A stretch of DNA of 64,000 bases from Oceanobacillus sp. J11TS1 (GTDB taxonomy: Bacteria > Bacillota > Bacilli > Bacillales > Amphibacillaceae): assembly GCF_018333215.1 (NCBI RefSeq), contig NZ_BORO01000009.1, positions 83,265 through 147,264 of the forward strand, given 5' to 3'. Made by a program: the position numbers and the translations under genes. Positions within the stretch are counted from its first letter, which is position 1; the number at the start of each line of letters is the position of its first letter. The notes below the pieces were generated by a model. That model was not told the origin of the DNA and did not search any database. It was given only the letters and a program-made list of their open reading frames with translations. Positions 36,453 to 45,165 of the stretch are shown in pieces.

Positions 36453-37628
36453 ATGAAATTATCACGACGCGTACAGCAGCTTCCTTCCCAATTCTTTGCA
36501 TCCCTTGCCGGAAAAGTAGCTGCTGCAATCGATGAAGGAAGAGACATTATTAACTTAGGTCAAGGAAACCCAGACCAGCCGACACCTGCACATATTATCT
36601 GGGCACTTCAGGAAAGCGCTGAAGACCCTGCGACACATAAATACTCGCCATTCCGGGGCACAGATGAATTAAAACAAGCGGCAGCTCAGTTTTATAAAAG
36701 AGAGTATGATGTCGATTTAGATCCAGATTCAGAAATTGCGATCCTTTTTGGAAGCAAAGCCGGCTTAGTTGAACTGCCATTAGCTTTAATGAATGAAGGC
36801 GAATTGATGCTTTTACCAGACCCTGGCTATCCAGATTATCTGTCCAGTGTACCATTAGCGAATGTTACTTATGACACCTTTGCATTGTTAGAGGAAAATA
36901 ACTTTTTGCCTGACTATCGTGCCTTAACCGATGAACAAAAAGAGCTTGCTAAGCTGCTATATCTCAATTATCCAAATAATCCAACCGGAGCAATTGCAAC
37001 AAAAGAGTTCTTTGAAGAAACTATAGCGCTCGCACAGGAAAATGAGATTGGCATTGTTCATGATTTTGCTTATGGAGCAATTGGTTTTGACGGGCACCAG
37101 CCAATAAGTTTCCTGCAAACAGAAGGGGCTAAAGATGTGGGAATTGAGCTATATACCCTGTCCAAAACGTATAATATGGCAGGCTGGCGTGTTGGCTTTG
37201 CTGCCGGAAATAAAGATATGATTGAAGCAATAAACATTCTGCAAGATCATTTATTTGTCAGCCTCTTCCCAGCAATTCAAACAGCAGCTGCAGAAGCCTT
37301 GTCAGGCGACCAAAGCTGTGTATCCGGCCTCGTAAAACTCTATGAAAAACGCCGGCATGTCTTAATCGAAGAATGCAATCGTATTGGCTGGGAAGTTACC
37401 GCACCAAAAGGATCCTTCTTTGCTTGGCTCCCTGTTCCAGCAGCGTTTACCAGTGAATCATTTACCGATTATTTGTTAAAAGAAGCAGATGTTGCAGTTG
37501 CAGCAGGAAACGGATTTGGGAAAAACGGAGAAGGTTATATACGCGTCGGATTACTTGTCGAGGACAATCGTATTCGTGAAGCAATTCGCCGTATCGATAA
37601 GTTACAATTATTTGAAAGAAAATATTGA
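36453..37628 (+). CDS. mtnE: KMTB/methionine aminotransferase of methionine salvage
   Basis: PLP enzyme, 391 aa, converting 2-keto-4-methylthiobutyrate (KMTB) plus an amino donor to methionine. The sequence follows B. subtilis MtnE (YkrV) closely from memory: DIINLGQGNPDQPTPAHI, ILFGSKAGLVELP, LLPDPGYPDY, LYLNYPNNPTGA, VHDFAYGAIGFDG and the PLP Lys238 in YTLSKTYNMAGWRVGF. Start ATG 36453 behind AGAGG. It lies just upstream of the SAM-riboswitch operon. No other mtn salvage gene is in the window. Confidence 0.92.
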   Translation: MKLSRRVQQLPSQFFASLAGKVAAAIDEGRDIINLGQGNPDQPTPAHIIWALQESAEDPATHKYSPFRGTDELKQAAAQFYKREYDVDLDPDSEIAILFGSKAGLVELPLALMNEGELMLLPDPGYPDYLSSVPLANVTYDTFALLEENNFLPDYRALTDEQKELAKLLYLNYPNNPTGAIATKEFFEETIALAQENEIGIVHDFAYGAIGFDGHQPISFLQTEGAKDVGIELYTLSKTYNMAGWRVGFAAGNKDMIEAINILQDHLFVSLFPAIQTAAAEALSGDQSCVSGLVKLYEKRRHVLIEECNRIGWEVTAPKGSFFAWLPVPAAFTSESFTDYLLKEADVAVAAGNGFGKNGEGYIRVGLLVEDNRIREAIRRIDKLQLFERKY

Positions 37629-37683
37629 CGAATCTTGTAAAATAAGCTATTTTTAAGTAATACAATTCAAATTAATGTTTCAC

Positions 37684-37840
37684 CTCTTATCCAGAGTAGC
37701 TGAGGGACTGGCCCATTGAAGCTCGGCAACCTTACTTAAAAAAGGTGCTAATTCCAGCAAGACAATCGTCTTGAAAGATGAGAGCAGAAAATAAATCCTT
37801 ATTTTCGTGCCTCTCTTTTCTATAGAGAGGCTCTTTTTTT
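37684..37840 (+). promoter_or_regulatory. SAM-I (S-box) riboswitch with terminator
   Basis: The aptamer reads CTCTTATCCAGAGTAGCTGA then GGGACTGGCCC, TGAAGCTCGGCAACC, AAGGTGCTAATTCCAGC, and closes with GATGAGAG (to about 37784), all S-box hallmarks. The expression platform ends in a terminator, GCCTCTC with GAGAGGC and a long T-run (37809-37840). High SAM should switch off the following metN operon. The rest of the 37629-37954 gap holds only a short AT-rich stretch. Confidence 0.97.
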
Positions 37841-37954
37841 ACACATATAAAACGAGCCAATACTTTTTTGAATGAATTGTACCAATTTTACATCAAGGCG
37901 AAAAGGAGAACGATTCCTCGTTGCTGATAGGTAGAAAGGCAGGAAGAACAGCAG

Positions 37955-38974
37955 ATGATTAAGTTAGAGAATGTCACCAAGGTTTTCCCTTCCAAAAAAG
38001 GGAAAAATGTTACTGCATTAGATAATGTGTCGATTCGTGTCAATAAAGGAGAGATTCATGGCGTTATCGGCTATAGCGGTGCGGGAAAAAGTACGTTAAT
38101 ACGATGCGTCAATTTACTGGAATCCCCTTCTAAAGGGAAGGTATGGATTGATGGGATTGATATAACCAAATTACCCAAAGAAAAACTTCGGCAAACACGA
38201 CAAAAAGTCGGCATGATTTTTCAACATTTTAATTTATTAAAAACAGCTACAGTCTACGACAATATTGCTATCCCTTTAAAATTGCTCGGCGTACCAAAAT
38301 CAAAGATTGCTGAGCGGGTAAATAAATATTTAGAAATTGTTGATTTAGCCGAGAAAAAAGACTCTTATCCTTCGCAGCTTTCTGGTGGTCAAAAACAGCG
38401 TGTAGCCATTGCCCGGGCACTTTCTCAAGAGCCACAAGTGCTTCTAAGTGATGAAGCAACCAGTGCACTGGATCCAGAGACAACAAATTCTATTTTGGAC
38501 TTACTGTTGAAAATCAATGAAGATTTGGGAATTACGATTCTATTAATCACCCATGAAATGAATGTGATTCAAAAAATATGCGATTACGTTTACGTTATTG
38601 AAAAAGGAAATCTAATTGAGCAAGGGCCAACGATTGATCTGTTTTCCAAGCCAAAGCAGCCAACAACGAAAAAATTTCTCAATACGATTTCACAACGTAA
38701 ATTATCAGACAGATTAGTTCATGACTTGAATTTAGACGGAAAAGTAATTCGTTTAACCTTTCTGGGCGGAAATACAGGACAACCGCTTTTATCTAAGGTT
38801 ACACAGCAGTTTTATGTAGAGCCAAATATTCTGAGCGCGAATATTATCGAATTAAAAAATGGTATCGTCGGGAATCTCGTCGTTCATTTAACTGGCAACG
38901 ATCATCAGATAGAACAATCACTCTCTTTCTTGCGCGAACAAGGCGTAGAAGTAGAAGAAGTAGGGGGTAAATAA
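37955..38974 (+). CDS. metN: Methionine ABC importer ATPase
   Basis: 339 aa. Walker A GYSGAGKST, LSGGQKQRVAIARAL, LLSDEATSALDPET, switch His in LITHEMNVIQKI, followed by a C-terminal NIL/ACT-like domain (about 260-335) that senses methionine in MetN proteins. It is first gene under the S-box. Three bases separate it from metI. Confidence 0.93.
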   Translation: MIKLENVTKVFPSKKGKNVTALDNVSIRVNKGEIHGVIGYSGAGKSTLIRCVNLLESPSKGKVWIDGIDITKLPKEKLRQTRQKVGMIFQHFNLLKTATVYDNIAIPLKLLGVPKSKIAERVNKYLEIVDLAEKKDSYPSQLSGGQKQRVAIARALSQEPQVLLSDEATSALDPETTNSILDLLLKINEDLGITILLITHEMNVIQKICDYVYVIEKGNLIEQGPTIDLFSKPKQPTTKKFLNTISQRKLSDRLVHDLNLDGKVIRLTFLGGNTGQPLLSKVTQQFYVEPNILSANIIELKNGIVGNLVVHLTGNDHQIEQSLSFLREQGVEVEEVGGK

Positions 38975-38976
38975 AC

Positions 38977-39639
38977 ATGCAAGAATTTATAGATAACTGG
39001 CTGCCATTGTTTCCACAAGCTATTAAAGAAACGTTTCAAATGGTAGTTATCTCACTATTTTTCTCTGTTATTATAGGTGTCATTTTAGCGATTCTATTAA
39101 TTTTGACACGTCCAGGACAACCTTTGCAAAATAAATTTGTCTATCAAACATTGAACTTACTGATTAATGTGATTCGTTCGATTCCATTTATTATTCTCTT
39201 ATTCTTTATGCTGCCATTTACAAAGCTGTTAGTAGGTGTAACCATTGGTGTTAAAGGGGTTATCGTTCCGCTTGTTGTAAATGCAGCTCCTTACATCGCC
39301 AGACTGATTGAATCCTCTCTACTAGAGGTTAACCAAGGCGTTATTGAAGCGTACCGAGCGATGGGAATAAAAACACACCAAATTATTTGGAATGTCATGC
39401 TGCGCGAAGCTAGACCAGCAATTATCCTTGCTTTAACCATTGCCACAATTAGTATTATTGGGGCGACTGCCATGGCAGGTTTAGTTGGAGCCGGCGGTTT
39501 AGGCGATCTTGCTTATCGTTTTGGTCATCTGCGTTATGAAGCAGACGTAATGTATGTCACTGTTATTCTCCTAATCATTATCGTTCAAGGTGTTCAATCC
39601 ATCGGAAACCGTCTCGCCGAACGCATGAAAAAAGATTAA
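38977..39639 (+). CDS. metI: Methionine ABC importer permease
   Basis: 220 aa, five hydrophobic segments. The EAA-type loop reads EAYRAMGIKTHQIIWNVMLREARPAI, followed by AGLVGAGGLGDLAYRFG, both characteristic of MetI. No metQ lipoprotein follows; an FMN oxidase gene does instead, 15 bases later. Confidence 0.93.
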   Translation: MQEFIDNWLPLFPQAIKETFQMVVISLFFSVIIGVILAILLILTRPGQPLQNKFVYQTLNLLINVIRSIPFIILLFFMLPFTKLLVGVTIGVKGVIVPLVVNAAPYIARLIESSLLEVNQGVIEAYRAMGIKTHQIIWNVMLREARPAIILALTIATISIIGATAMAGLVGAGGLGDLAYRFGHLRYEADVMYVTVILLIIIVQGVQSIGNRLAERMKKD

Positions 39640-39654
39640 AATGGAGGCTAAAAC

Positions 39655-40794
39655 ATGTCGACACCCAAACAAGAAGGCTCTTTTTTAGAGCATATAACGA
39701 TACAGGATTCCTTTCCAATTGGAACCGCAAGCCTAGAAGAAGCAGCAAGAAACACCTTGCCAGAAGAAGTATTTAGTCATGTTCACTCAGGTGCAGGCGG
39801 ACAGGAAACATTAAGAAAAAATAGAAAAGCTTTCGAAAAATATTCCATCGTCCCTAGATTTTTAAACAATGTATCTATTGTAGACACTTCTATTCGTATT
39901 TTTGGAAAAGAATATGCGTACCCATTTATGGTAGCGCCTATTGGTCATTTAAAGATGGTTCATGAGGAACCCGACTATGCGGTTGCAAACGTTGCTGCTT
40001 CTATGAATATTCCATATATCCAAAGTACCGTTACCGCAAGATCTATCGAAGAAATTTCAGAAGCTGTTCCTAAAGGACCCAAATGGTTTCAGTTATATTG
40101 GTCAAGTAATGCCGCTATTTCCTACAGTATGGTAGATCGAGCTGAAAAAGCAGGCTATGAAGCTATTGTTGTTACAGTGGATACCGTCATGCTTGGATGG
40201 CGTGAGGAAGATATGCGCCATCGGTACTCCCCTTTGAAAAAAGGTTATGGGAAAGCAAATTATGTACAGGATCCAGCATTTCAAAAAGGATTAAAGGACG
40301 GACAAGATGCGATTGATTCGATTATTGAAAATCTGCATCACCCGCATCTGGTTTGGGATAATCTCGCAGAATTGCGTCAACATACCAAACTGCCAATCTT
40401 TTTAAAAGGAATCCTCCACCCTGAAGATGCAAAACAAGCAATAAAATCAGGTATGGATGGGATTATTGTTTCCAATCATGGCGGCAGACAAATGGACGGG
40501 ATTATTCCGAGTTTAGAAGCTTTGCCAAGTATTCGGGAAACAGTCGGACGGGATTTTCCACTCCTTTTTGATAGCGGTATTCGCCGGGGAGTGGATGTCA
40601 TCAAAGCCCTTGCACTTGGAGCTGATGCGGTTTTACTTGGACGTCCTTATGTATATGCGCTGGCTCTTCAAGGAGAAGCAGGCGTTCAGAAATTATTTGC
40701 TAATCTGGTCCAAGAAATTTCCGTATCCATGACATTATCCGGAGCCAAAAACATTCAAGAAGTCAAACAGCTGACTTTAAAAAATTCTAAATAA
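39655..40794 (+). CDS. FMN-dependent alpha-hydroxyacid oxidase, lactate 2-monooxygenase-like
   Basis: 379 aa, TIM-barrel FMN enzyme. Signature SNHGGRQMDG holds the catalytic His and Arg; VAPIGHLKMVH, QLYWSSN, VVTVDTVMLGWREEDMRHRY and LFDSGIRRGVDVIKALALGADAVLLGRP line the flavin. The LGWREEDMRHRYSP segment resembles lactate 2-monooxygenase more than lactate oxidase. GGAGG precedes the ATG. Because it sits behind metNI under a SAM switch, a methionine-related hydroxy acid (2-hydroxy-4-methylthiobutyrate) is an attractive substrate; this is inference. Confidence 0.85.
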   Translation: MSTPKQEGSFLEHITIQDSFPIGTASLEEAARNTLPEEVFSHVHSGAGGQETLRKNRKAFEKYSIVPRFLNNVSIVDTSIRIFGKEYAYPFMVAPIGHLKMVHEEPDYAVANVAASMNIPYIQSTVTARSIEEISEAVPKGPKWFQLYWSSNAAISYSMVDRAEKAGYEAIVVTVDTVMLGWREEDMRHRYSPLKKGYGKANYVQDPAFQKGLKDGQDAIDSIIENLHHPHLVWDNLAELRQHTKLPIFLKGILHPEDAKQAIKSGMDGIIVSNHGGRQMDGIIPSLEALPSIRETVGRDFPLLFDSGIRRGVDVIKALALGADAVLLGRPYVYALALQGEAGVQKLFANLVQEISVSMTLSGAKNIQEVKQLTLKNSK

Positions 40795-40805
40795 TTAATA
40801 GATAT

Positions 40806-40838
40806 AGAGGGCGTACTCTTGACGGAGTCGCTCTTTTC
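40806..40838 (+). terminator. Terminator-like hairpin after the oxidase gene
   Basis: AGAGGGCGTACTC pairs imperfectly with GGAGTCGCTCTTTT. It may end the S-box operon or reduce read-through into the hydratase gene. Confidence 0.65.
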
Positions 40839-40902
40839 TTTCATGCTTGAAAATGAAATATTTTGAAGAATGAAAGAATCAATAGAAAAGGAGACAACGA
40901 TA

Positions 40903-41673
40903 ATGAGTAAGATTTCCGAAATTTTAGTACATATTGAAACTGCTTACCGCACACAACAACCAGTACCCTTTATTCGTGATAACTATCCTATCAGTGAAGA
41001 AGAAGCATATCAGGTACAACATGCTTTCATAGAGAGACGCGTTCATAAAGGCGATGCAGTTGCCGGATACAAAATAAGCATGACCAGTAAAGAGACGCAA
41101 GCCATTGCCAATACAAATGAGCCAGCTTATGGAACAATCCTGACTTCTCACATTTTACAAGCTGATACGGAATATGCATTATTTCATTTATTCCAGCCTT
41201 TAATTGAGCCAGAGCTCATTTTTTTCGTCAACGAAGATATAACTGCAAGTGCAGATACTCAAGAAATCATTGAAAAAACATCTATCGCCCCAGGGATTGA
41301 GATTCCGGATGCGAGATATATCGACTGGTTCCCTCATTTCTCATTAATCGATTTACTCGCTGATAATACAGCGACAGGAAGAATTGTTGTCGGAGATCCC
41401 GTACCGACTCCTAGCTTTGAAAAACTCGGGGCTGTTGACTTAGATTTAAAATACAATGGCATACCCACACATACTGGGAGCTCTAGCGCTGTTTTAGGTA
41501 ACCCAGTTTATGCAGTTAAATGGCTTATAGAAAAACTCGCTGAGCATAATAGATCGCTTCAAAAAGGTATGGTTATTTCTTCAGGAACATTTATACCTCC
41601 ATTCCGAGCAAAAGCAGGAGAATATATCACTAGTTACAGGGATATTGGTGAGGTTAAGATTACACTGATATAG
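40903..41673 (+). CDS. 2-keto-4-pentenoate hydratase-family protein (MhpD/FAH fold)
   Basis: 256 aa from ATG 40903, with AAAGGAG at good spacing; an upstream ATG at 40870 lacks one. GYKISMTSKETQ, then IEPELIFFV, PGIEIPDAR, and LADNTATGRIVVGDP match the hydratase branch of the fumarylacetoacetate hydrolase fold, with EPE forming the metal site. Usually found in aromatic meta-cleavage paths, none of which are nearby. Its link to the methionine operon is unexplained. Confidence 0.83.
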   Translation: MSKISEILVHIETAYRTQQPVPFIRDNYPISEEEAYQVQHAFIERRVHKGDAVAGYKISMTSKETQAIANTNEPAYGTILTSHILQADTEYALFHLFQPLIEPELIFFVNEDITASADTQEIIEKTSIAPGIEIPDARYIDWFPHFSLIDLLADNTATGRIVVGDPVPTPSFEKLGAVDLDLKYNGIPTHTGSSSAVLGNPVYAVKWLIEKLAEHNRSLQKGMVISSGTFIPPFRAKAGEYITSYRDIGEVKITLI

Positions 41674-42231
41674 GCGTTCTTAAAGGAATTATTCATAGCT
41701 AAGGAGTAATGTCATCAATGTTGTCAGGTTAACAAAAATCATTAAATATTAAACTCAAGACGAATAGAAGTGAAACTAGCTAGCGACGGTTTTCGATGGG
41801 ACGAGTAATCGCAGTCCCAGTCCCAGTGTGAAGACCCCGCAGAAAAAGCGGTTTTCTTTTTCTACCACAGGCATAAGTGCGACTTTGCTTCTGTCTGCGC
41901 CTGTAGGCTTGCCAGTCAGCAAGTCTTCTTTAAAGGAGGCTGAGGACAAGCCCGCGGAAAGCGTAGTGTTTTTCCGTAGCGGTTGCATTAACCTGACAAC
42001 GTTGGTAATGTCATTCCGGCTTTGAACGTTGTTCCTTTTATGTGGCTATCTTCTAGAAAAGTTGTATAGTTATGTTATTCGCTCCTTATTGGTAGATCGT
42101 ACTCACCAATACATTTCAAAAAATGAACACGTTCTGTTAAAGTAAAAGTTACCGCTTAAACATGAAGCGGAACCTATTTTGAGTTAAAATAGAGTACAAG
42201 CAAAACTAGTACATACAGAGGTGTTCGACAG
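41674..42231. repeat. Long intergenic region with dispersed element, copy 3
   Basis: 558 bases. The minus-oriented element core is at 41794-41827 (GGGACGAGTAATCGCAGTCCC and a repeat of CAGTCCC). CCGC...GCGG with TTTTCTTTTT follows at about 41836-41860. Around 41930-41960 is GAGGCTGAGGACAAGCCCGC GGAAAGCG, which looks like another shared non-coding repeat. CTATTTT/AAAATAG (42174-42192) forms a small palindrome ahead of the acyltransferase gene. No supported gene. Confidence 0.6.
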
Positions 42232-43488
42232 ATGGATGAATGGTATAAACTTGATAATGCAGGGAAGATGTTTCGTGCTGTTTCAGAACAATCGAATTCA
42301 TCAGTCTTCCGAATCGCTGCAGTTATGAAGAAAACGGTACAGCCTGATAAACTTCAACTTGCGCTGGACGACGTTCTTAGACGTCTTCCTATGTTTGCAG
42401 TAAAACTTAGTAAAGGCGTTTTCTGGGATTTTCTCGTGGAAAATAATGAGAAACTTTATGTTCAGCCTGAAAGACAATATCCTTGCGCACCAATTGATCC
42501 GTTAGAAACGAATGGTTTCTTACTGCGGGTTATTTATTATAAAAAACGGATTTCAGTGGAGTTTTTTCATTCTGTGACGGATGGGACAGGTGCCTTGGAA
42601 TTTGTTAAAGCTCTCGTTTACTACTATTTAGAACACCTAGGCGAAGATATAGAGTATGAAAGTGCGCTTATTGACCTTGAAAATGAACCTAGCTTTTACG
42701 AAAGTGATGATAGTTATCAAAACTATGTAACCGATGAAAAACCGGGCAAATTTAAAGAAAACTCTTCCTATCAAATTCGCGGTGGAGCGATTGACCAAAC
42801 CATTGTCATCCATGGGAAAATGAGTGCGGAGAAGGTGCATCAGATTGCTAAAAAGTATGGAACAACCATCACTGCCTTTATCACAGCTGTTTTAATTGCA
42901 GCTATTTATAAAGAACGATTAAAATATCGAGCATATCAAGAAGAAATAAAAATTGCTATTCCTGTTAATTTACGAAAACCCTTTCCTTCAAATACACTCC
43001 GCAATTTTTTTGGGGTTGTTAATATTGGTATGGCTGTTAAAGAGACAACCACACTCGAAGAAATAATCGCAGAGATATCGAAGCAATTGCGGGAGAAAGT
43101 ACAAAAAGATAATTTGCAGCAAAGTATTAATGATCGGGTAAAATGGCAAACAAGACTGGCAGCACGATTTATTCCACTCCCTATTAAACATCATGCGATG
43201 CGTTATGGTTATAGGAGTTTTAGTGAACGCACCAAAGCAATGACGATGACAAATGTAGGCAAAGTACCGCTCCCTGAATCTATGAAGTCCCATATCTCGC
43301 ATATGGAAATGATTTTATACCCAACAAAGAAAAGCCCAATTAACGGAGGGATGATTGCAGTTGGAGATGAACTCGTTATTACCTTTGCACGAATGATCAA
43401 AGAAGCGGATATCATACGTACTTTCTTTAAGGAACTTTCTAAGACATATAACTTGGAGATAGAAGTATACTCCAATGACAGCAGGTGA
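42232..43488 (+). CDS. Condensation/alcohol acetyltransferase-like protein
   Basis: 418 aa, CoA-dependent acyltransferase fold. The catalytic motif HSVTDGTGAL (HxxxDG type) lies near residue 111; a second-half segment LRNFFGVVNIGMAVKE matches the bridging region, and NVGKVPLPE the DFG-like region. ATG 42232 lies behind GAGGTG. The next gene, a zinc-ribbon membrane protein, is coupled. Substrate unknown; possibly a lipid or alcohol acylation. Confidence 0.75.
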   Translation: MDEWYKLDNAGKMFRAVSEQSNSSVFRIAAVMKKTVQPDKLQLALDDVLRRLPMFAVKLSKGVFWDFLVENNEKLYVQPERQYPCAPIDPLETNGFLLRVIYYKKRISVEFFHSVTDGTGALEFVKALVYYYLEHLGEDIEYESALIDLENEPSFYESDDSYQNYVTDEKPGKFKENSSYQIRGGAIDQTIVIHGKMSAEKVHQIAKKYGTTITAFITAVLIAAIYKERLKYRAYQEEIKIAIPVNLRKPFPSNTLRNFFGVVNIGMAVKETTTLEEIIAEISKQLREKVQKDNLQQSINDRVKWQTRLAARFIPLPIKHHAMRYGYRSFSERTKAMTMTNVGKVPLPESMKSHISHMEMILYPTKKSPINGGMIAVGDELVITFARMIKEADIIRTFFKELSKTYNLEIEVYSNDSR

Positions 43489-43493
43489 AAATC

Positions 43494-44153
43494 ATGCAAC
43501 ATTATTGTGCAAATTGCAAAACTTATACCAAACAGCAATACTGCCCATTATGCAAACAGAAGCTTTCCGAAAAAGCAGACAGTAACGAATATTATCCTGT
43601 TTATGAAACGAAAATCCAACGCCGTCGTTTTGCGCAGCGCCTCACTCTATTTATTGCGATTTTCGCGATTAGTACAAGCTTATTAATTAATTTATTAACG
43701 GATACCAATAAATTTTGGTTCTTGTATGTGTTAGGCCCCGTACTCTATGGTTTATTATTTATTAATCATACCATCCTATCCAAAGCACATACTGGTTCCA
43801 AAGTTATTTTTCAAGTGATTGCACTTTCTGTTATGCTATTCATTCTAGACGCAGCTTCAGGAGGTCCAGGATGGTCGATTCATTATGTTATTCCTTTTCT
43901 CGTCACACTTGCTACGCTGTTGGTAACCATTATTGTACTGCGAAAACCAATGAAATGGCGGGAATATATTGGATATATGACCACGATGGTTATTCTCGGT
44001 TTTCTTCCCGTCATTCTTTTTCTAAGCTCCTGGTCCACTGTATTATGGCCAAGTGCCGCTACAGCCTTATATGCTTTATTGACGCTGATTGGCATGATCC
44101 TATTTTCGGAAAAAACGATGAAAAATGAAATTGTACGAAGGTTCCATTTTTGA
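43494..44153 (+). CDS. Zinc-ribbon membrane protein (DUF6320-like)
   Basis: 219 aa. CANCKTYTKQQYCPLCKQK near the start is a four-Cys zinc ribbon; six hydrophobic segments follow (about 45-210). I prefer ATG 43494, 6 bases after AGGTG, over GTG 43485; the GTG/TGA overlap shows coupling to the acyltransferase. This pairing with a condensation-type acyltransferase recurs in Firmicutes as I recall it. Role unknown. Confidence 0.7.
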   Translation: MQHYCANCKTYTKQQYCPLCKQKLSEKADSNEYYPVYETKIQRRRFAQRLTLFIAIFAISTSLLINLLTDTNKFWFLYVLGPVLYGLLFINHTILSKAHTGSKVIFQVIALSVMLFILDAASGGPGWSIHYVIPFLVTLATLLVTIIVLRKPMKWREYIGYMTTMVILGFLPVILFLSSWSTVLWPSAATALYALLTLIGMILFSEKTMKNEIVRRFHF

Positions 44154-44331
44154 TAAAGGCATATGTTACCTCTCTCTTTGTTAGCATGTGCCTTGTTTTT
44201 TTACGTTTCTTTGATGGTCTCTTTCTAGTATTTTCCTATTCCGATTTATTTAATAATGCCTCCTTCATGTCTGTATTTTTTCCTTTTCTCAAGGTAAAAC
44301 TATACGTAGAGACGATAGAAGGAGCAGAGTA

Positions 44332-44700
44332 ATGATATCACTAGATACAAACATGCCAGGAAAACAAGGCTTTTTCGGGAAATTAAAGCCACATTTAAAA
44401 GAACTTGGATTTACCATAGACCGAAATAAAGATGGCCACCACGCGTATTTTAATGGACTTTTGACGAGCCAGGGCGGAAAAAAGCTTTACTTACGCCTTC
44501 CTTTTCAAGTGATACAAAAAGAATCTGACCAGCCCTCAGATCAAATTGAATTTGGAGCTCCCGTACTTATCAATCAAGCGCCCCTTTCAAATTTAATTCC
44601 AACTCAAAAATCCCAGCAACAGCAAGAGGAACATAATTGGAAGCGTGCAGGAGAACAAGCAGTGCAGCAAATCCTTAATCATATTGACAATAATCTGTAG
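44332..44700 (+). CDS. Small soluble protein, possibly YugN-like
   Basis: 122 aa. Start ATG 44332 with AGGAGCAGAGTA upstream. The middle (LYLRLPFQVI ... QIEFGAPVLINQAPLSN) is faintly like the YugN family (LRIPF ... GTPFLLSHVY), and the N-terminus (KLKPHLKELGFTIDRN) suits a small mixed fold. The C-terminus is Gln-rich. A further 60-codon open frame at 44150-44332 has weak support and is not called. Family assignment is tentative. Confidence 0.55.
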   Translation: MISLDTNMPGKQGFFGKLKPHLKELGFTIDRNKDGHHAYFNGLLTSQGGKKLYLRLPFQVIQKESDQPSDQIEFGAPVLINQAPLSNLIPTQKSQQQQEEHNWKRAGEQAVQQILNHIDNNL

Positions 44701-44768
44701 TTGAACTTTAGCTTCCATTGCATCATACTAAAGGTACATCGCAGTCTGAGCTAAAAAGGAGGGGCGTT

Positions 44769-45125
44769 ATGTATCACTTTGTAGAAGAGCAAATTAAAAA
44801 GGCAGTGGATGATGGAGAGTTTGATGATTTGCCCGGCAGAGGAGAGCGTTTGGATTTGCGTGACGAATTTGCAGGATTGCCTCAGGAGGTTAAACAATCT
44901 TTTCGGATTTTAAAACGAGCAGGCTATCTTTCTGATGAGCAGCAAAATCAAAAGCAGTATATATCGCACCGTGACTTAATGGAAATTGCAACTGGCGGCA
45001 CAAGGCAAGTCAATCATTCTGAAAAACAGAAGGCCTTTCAAACGTTGACTAAAGAACGGAAACTAGATAAAAGCAGTGTTTTTCATAGATATGCGAAAAA
45101 GATGAAGCATAAACTGTTTCCATAA
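44769..45125 (+). CDS. DUF1992 protein (DnaJ-associated domain)
   Basis: 118 aa from ATG 44769, with AAAGGAGGGG at good spacing. FVEEQIKKAVDDGEFDDLPGRGERLDL is the DUF1992 signature (also called DnaJ homologue subfamily C member 28 domain). Soluble and highly charged. Function not established. Confidence 0.82.
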   Translation: MYHFVEEQIKKAVDDGEFDDLPGRGERLDLRDEFAGLPQEVKQSFRILKRAGYLSDEQQNQKQYISHRDLMEIATGGTRQVNHSEKQKAFQTLTKERKLDKSSVFHRYAKKMKHKLFP

Positions 45126-45129
45126 AGAA

Positions 45130-45159
45130 AAAGGGACTAACCGTTTCGTTAATCCCTTT
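45130..45159. terminator. Terminator between convergent genes
   Basis: AAAGGGACTAAC pairs with GTTAATCCCTTT; the stronger T-run is on the minus strand, so it mainly serves the serine hydrolase gene. Confidence 0.8.
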
Positions 45160-45165
45160 CCCCTC

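Noticed and set aside
44150-44332. 60-codon frame MIKAYVTSLFVSMCLVF
   Set aside because: TTG start overlapping the previous stop, no ribosome site of its own, low-complexity Phe-rich product; likely chance.
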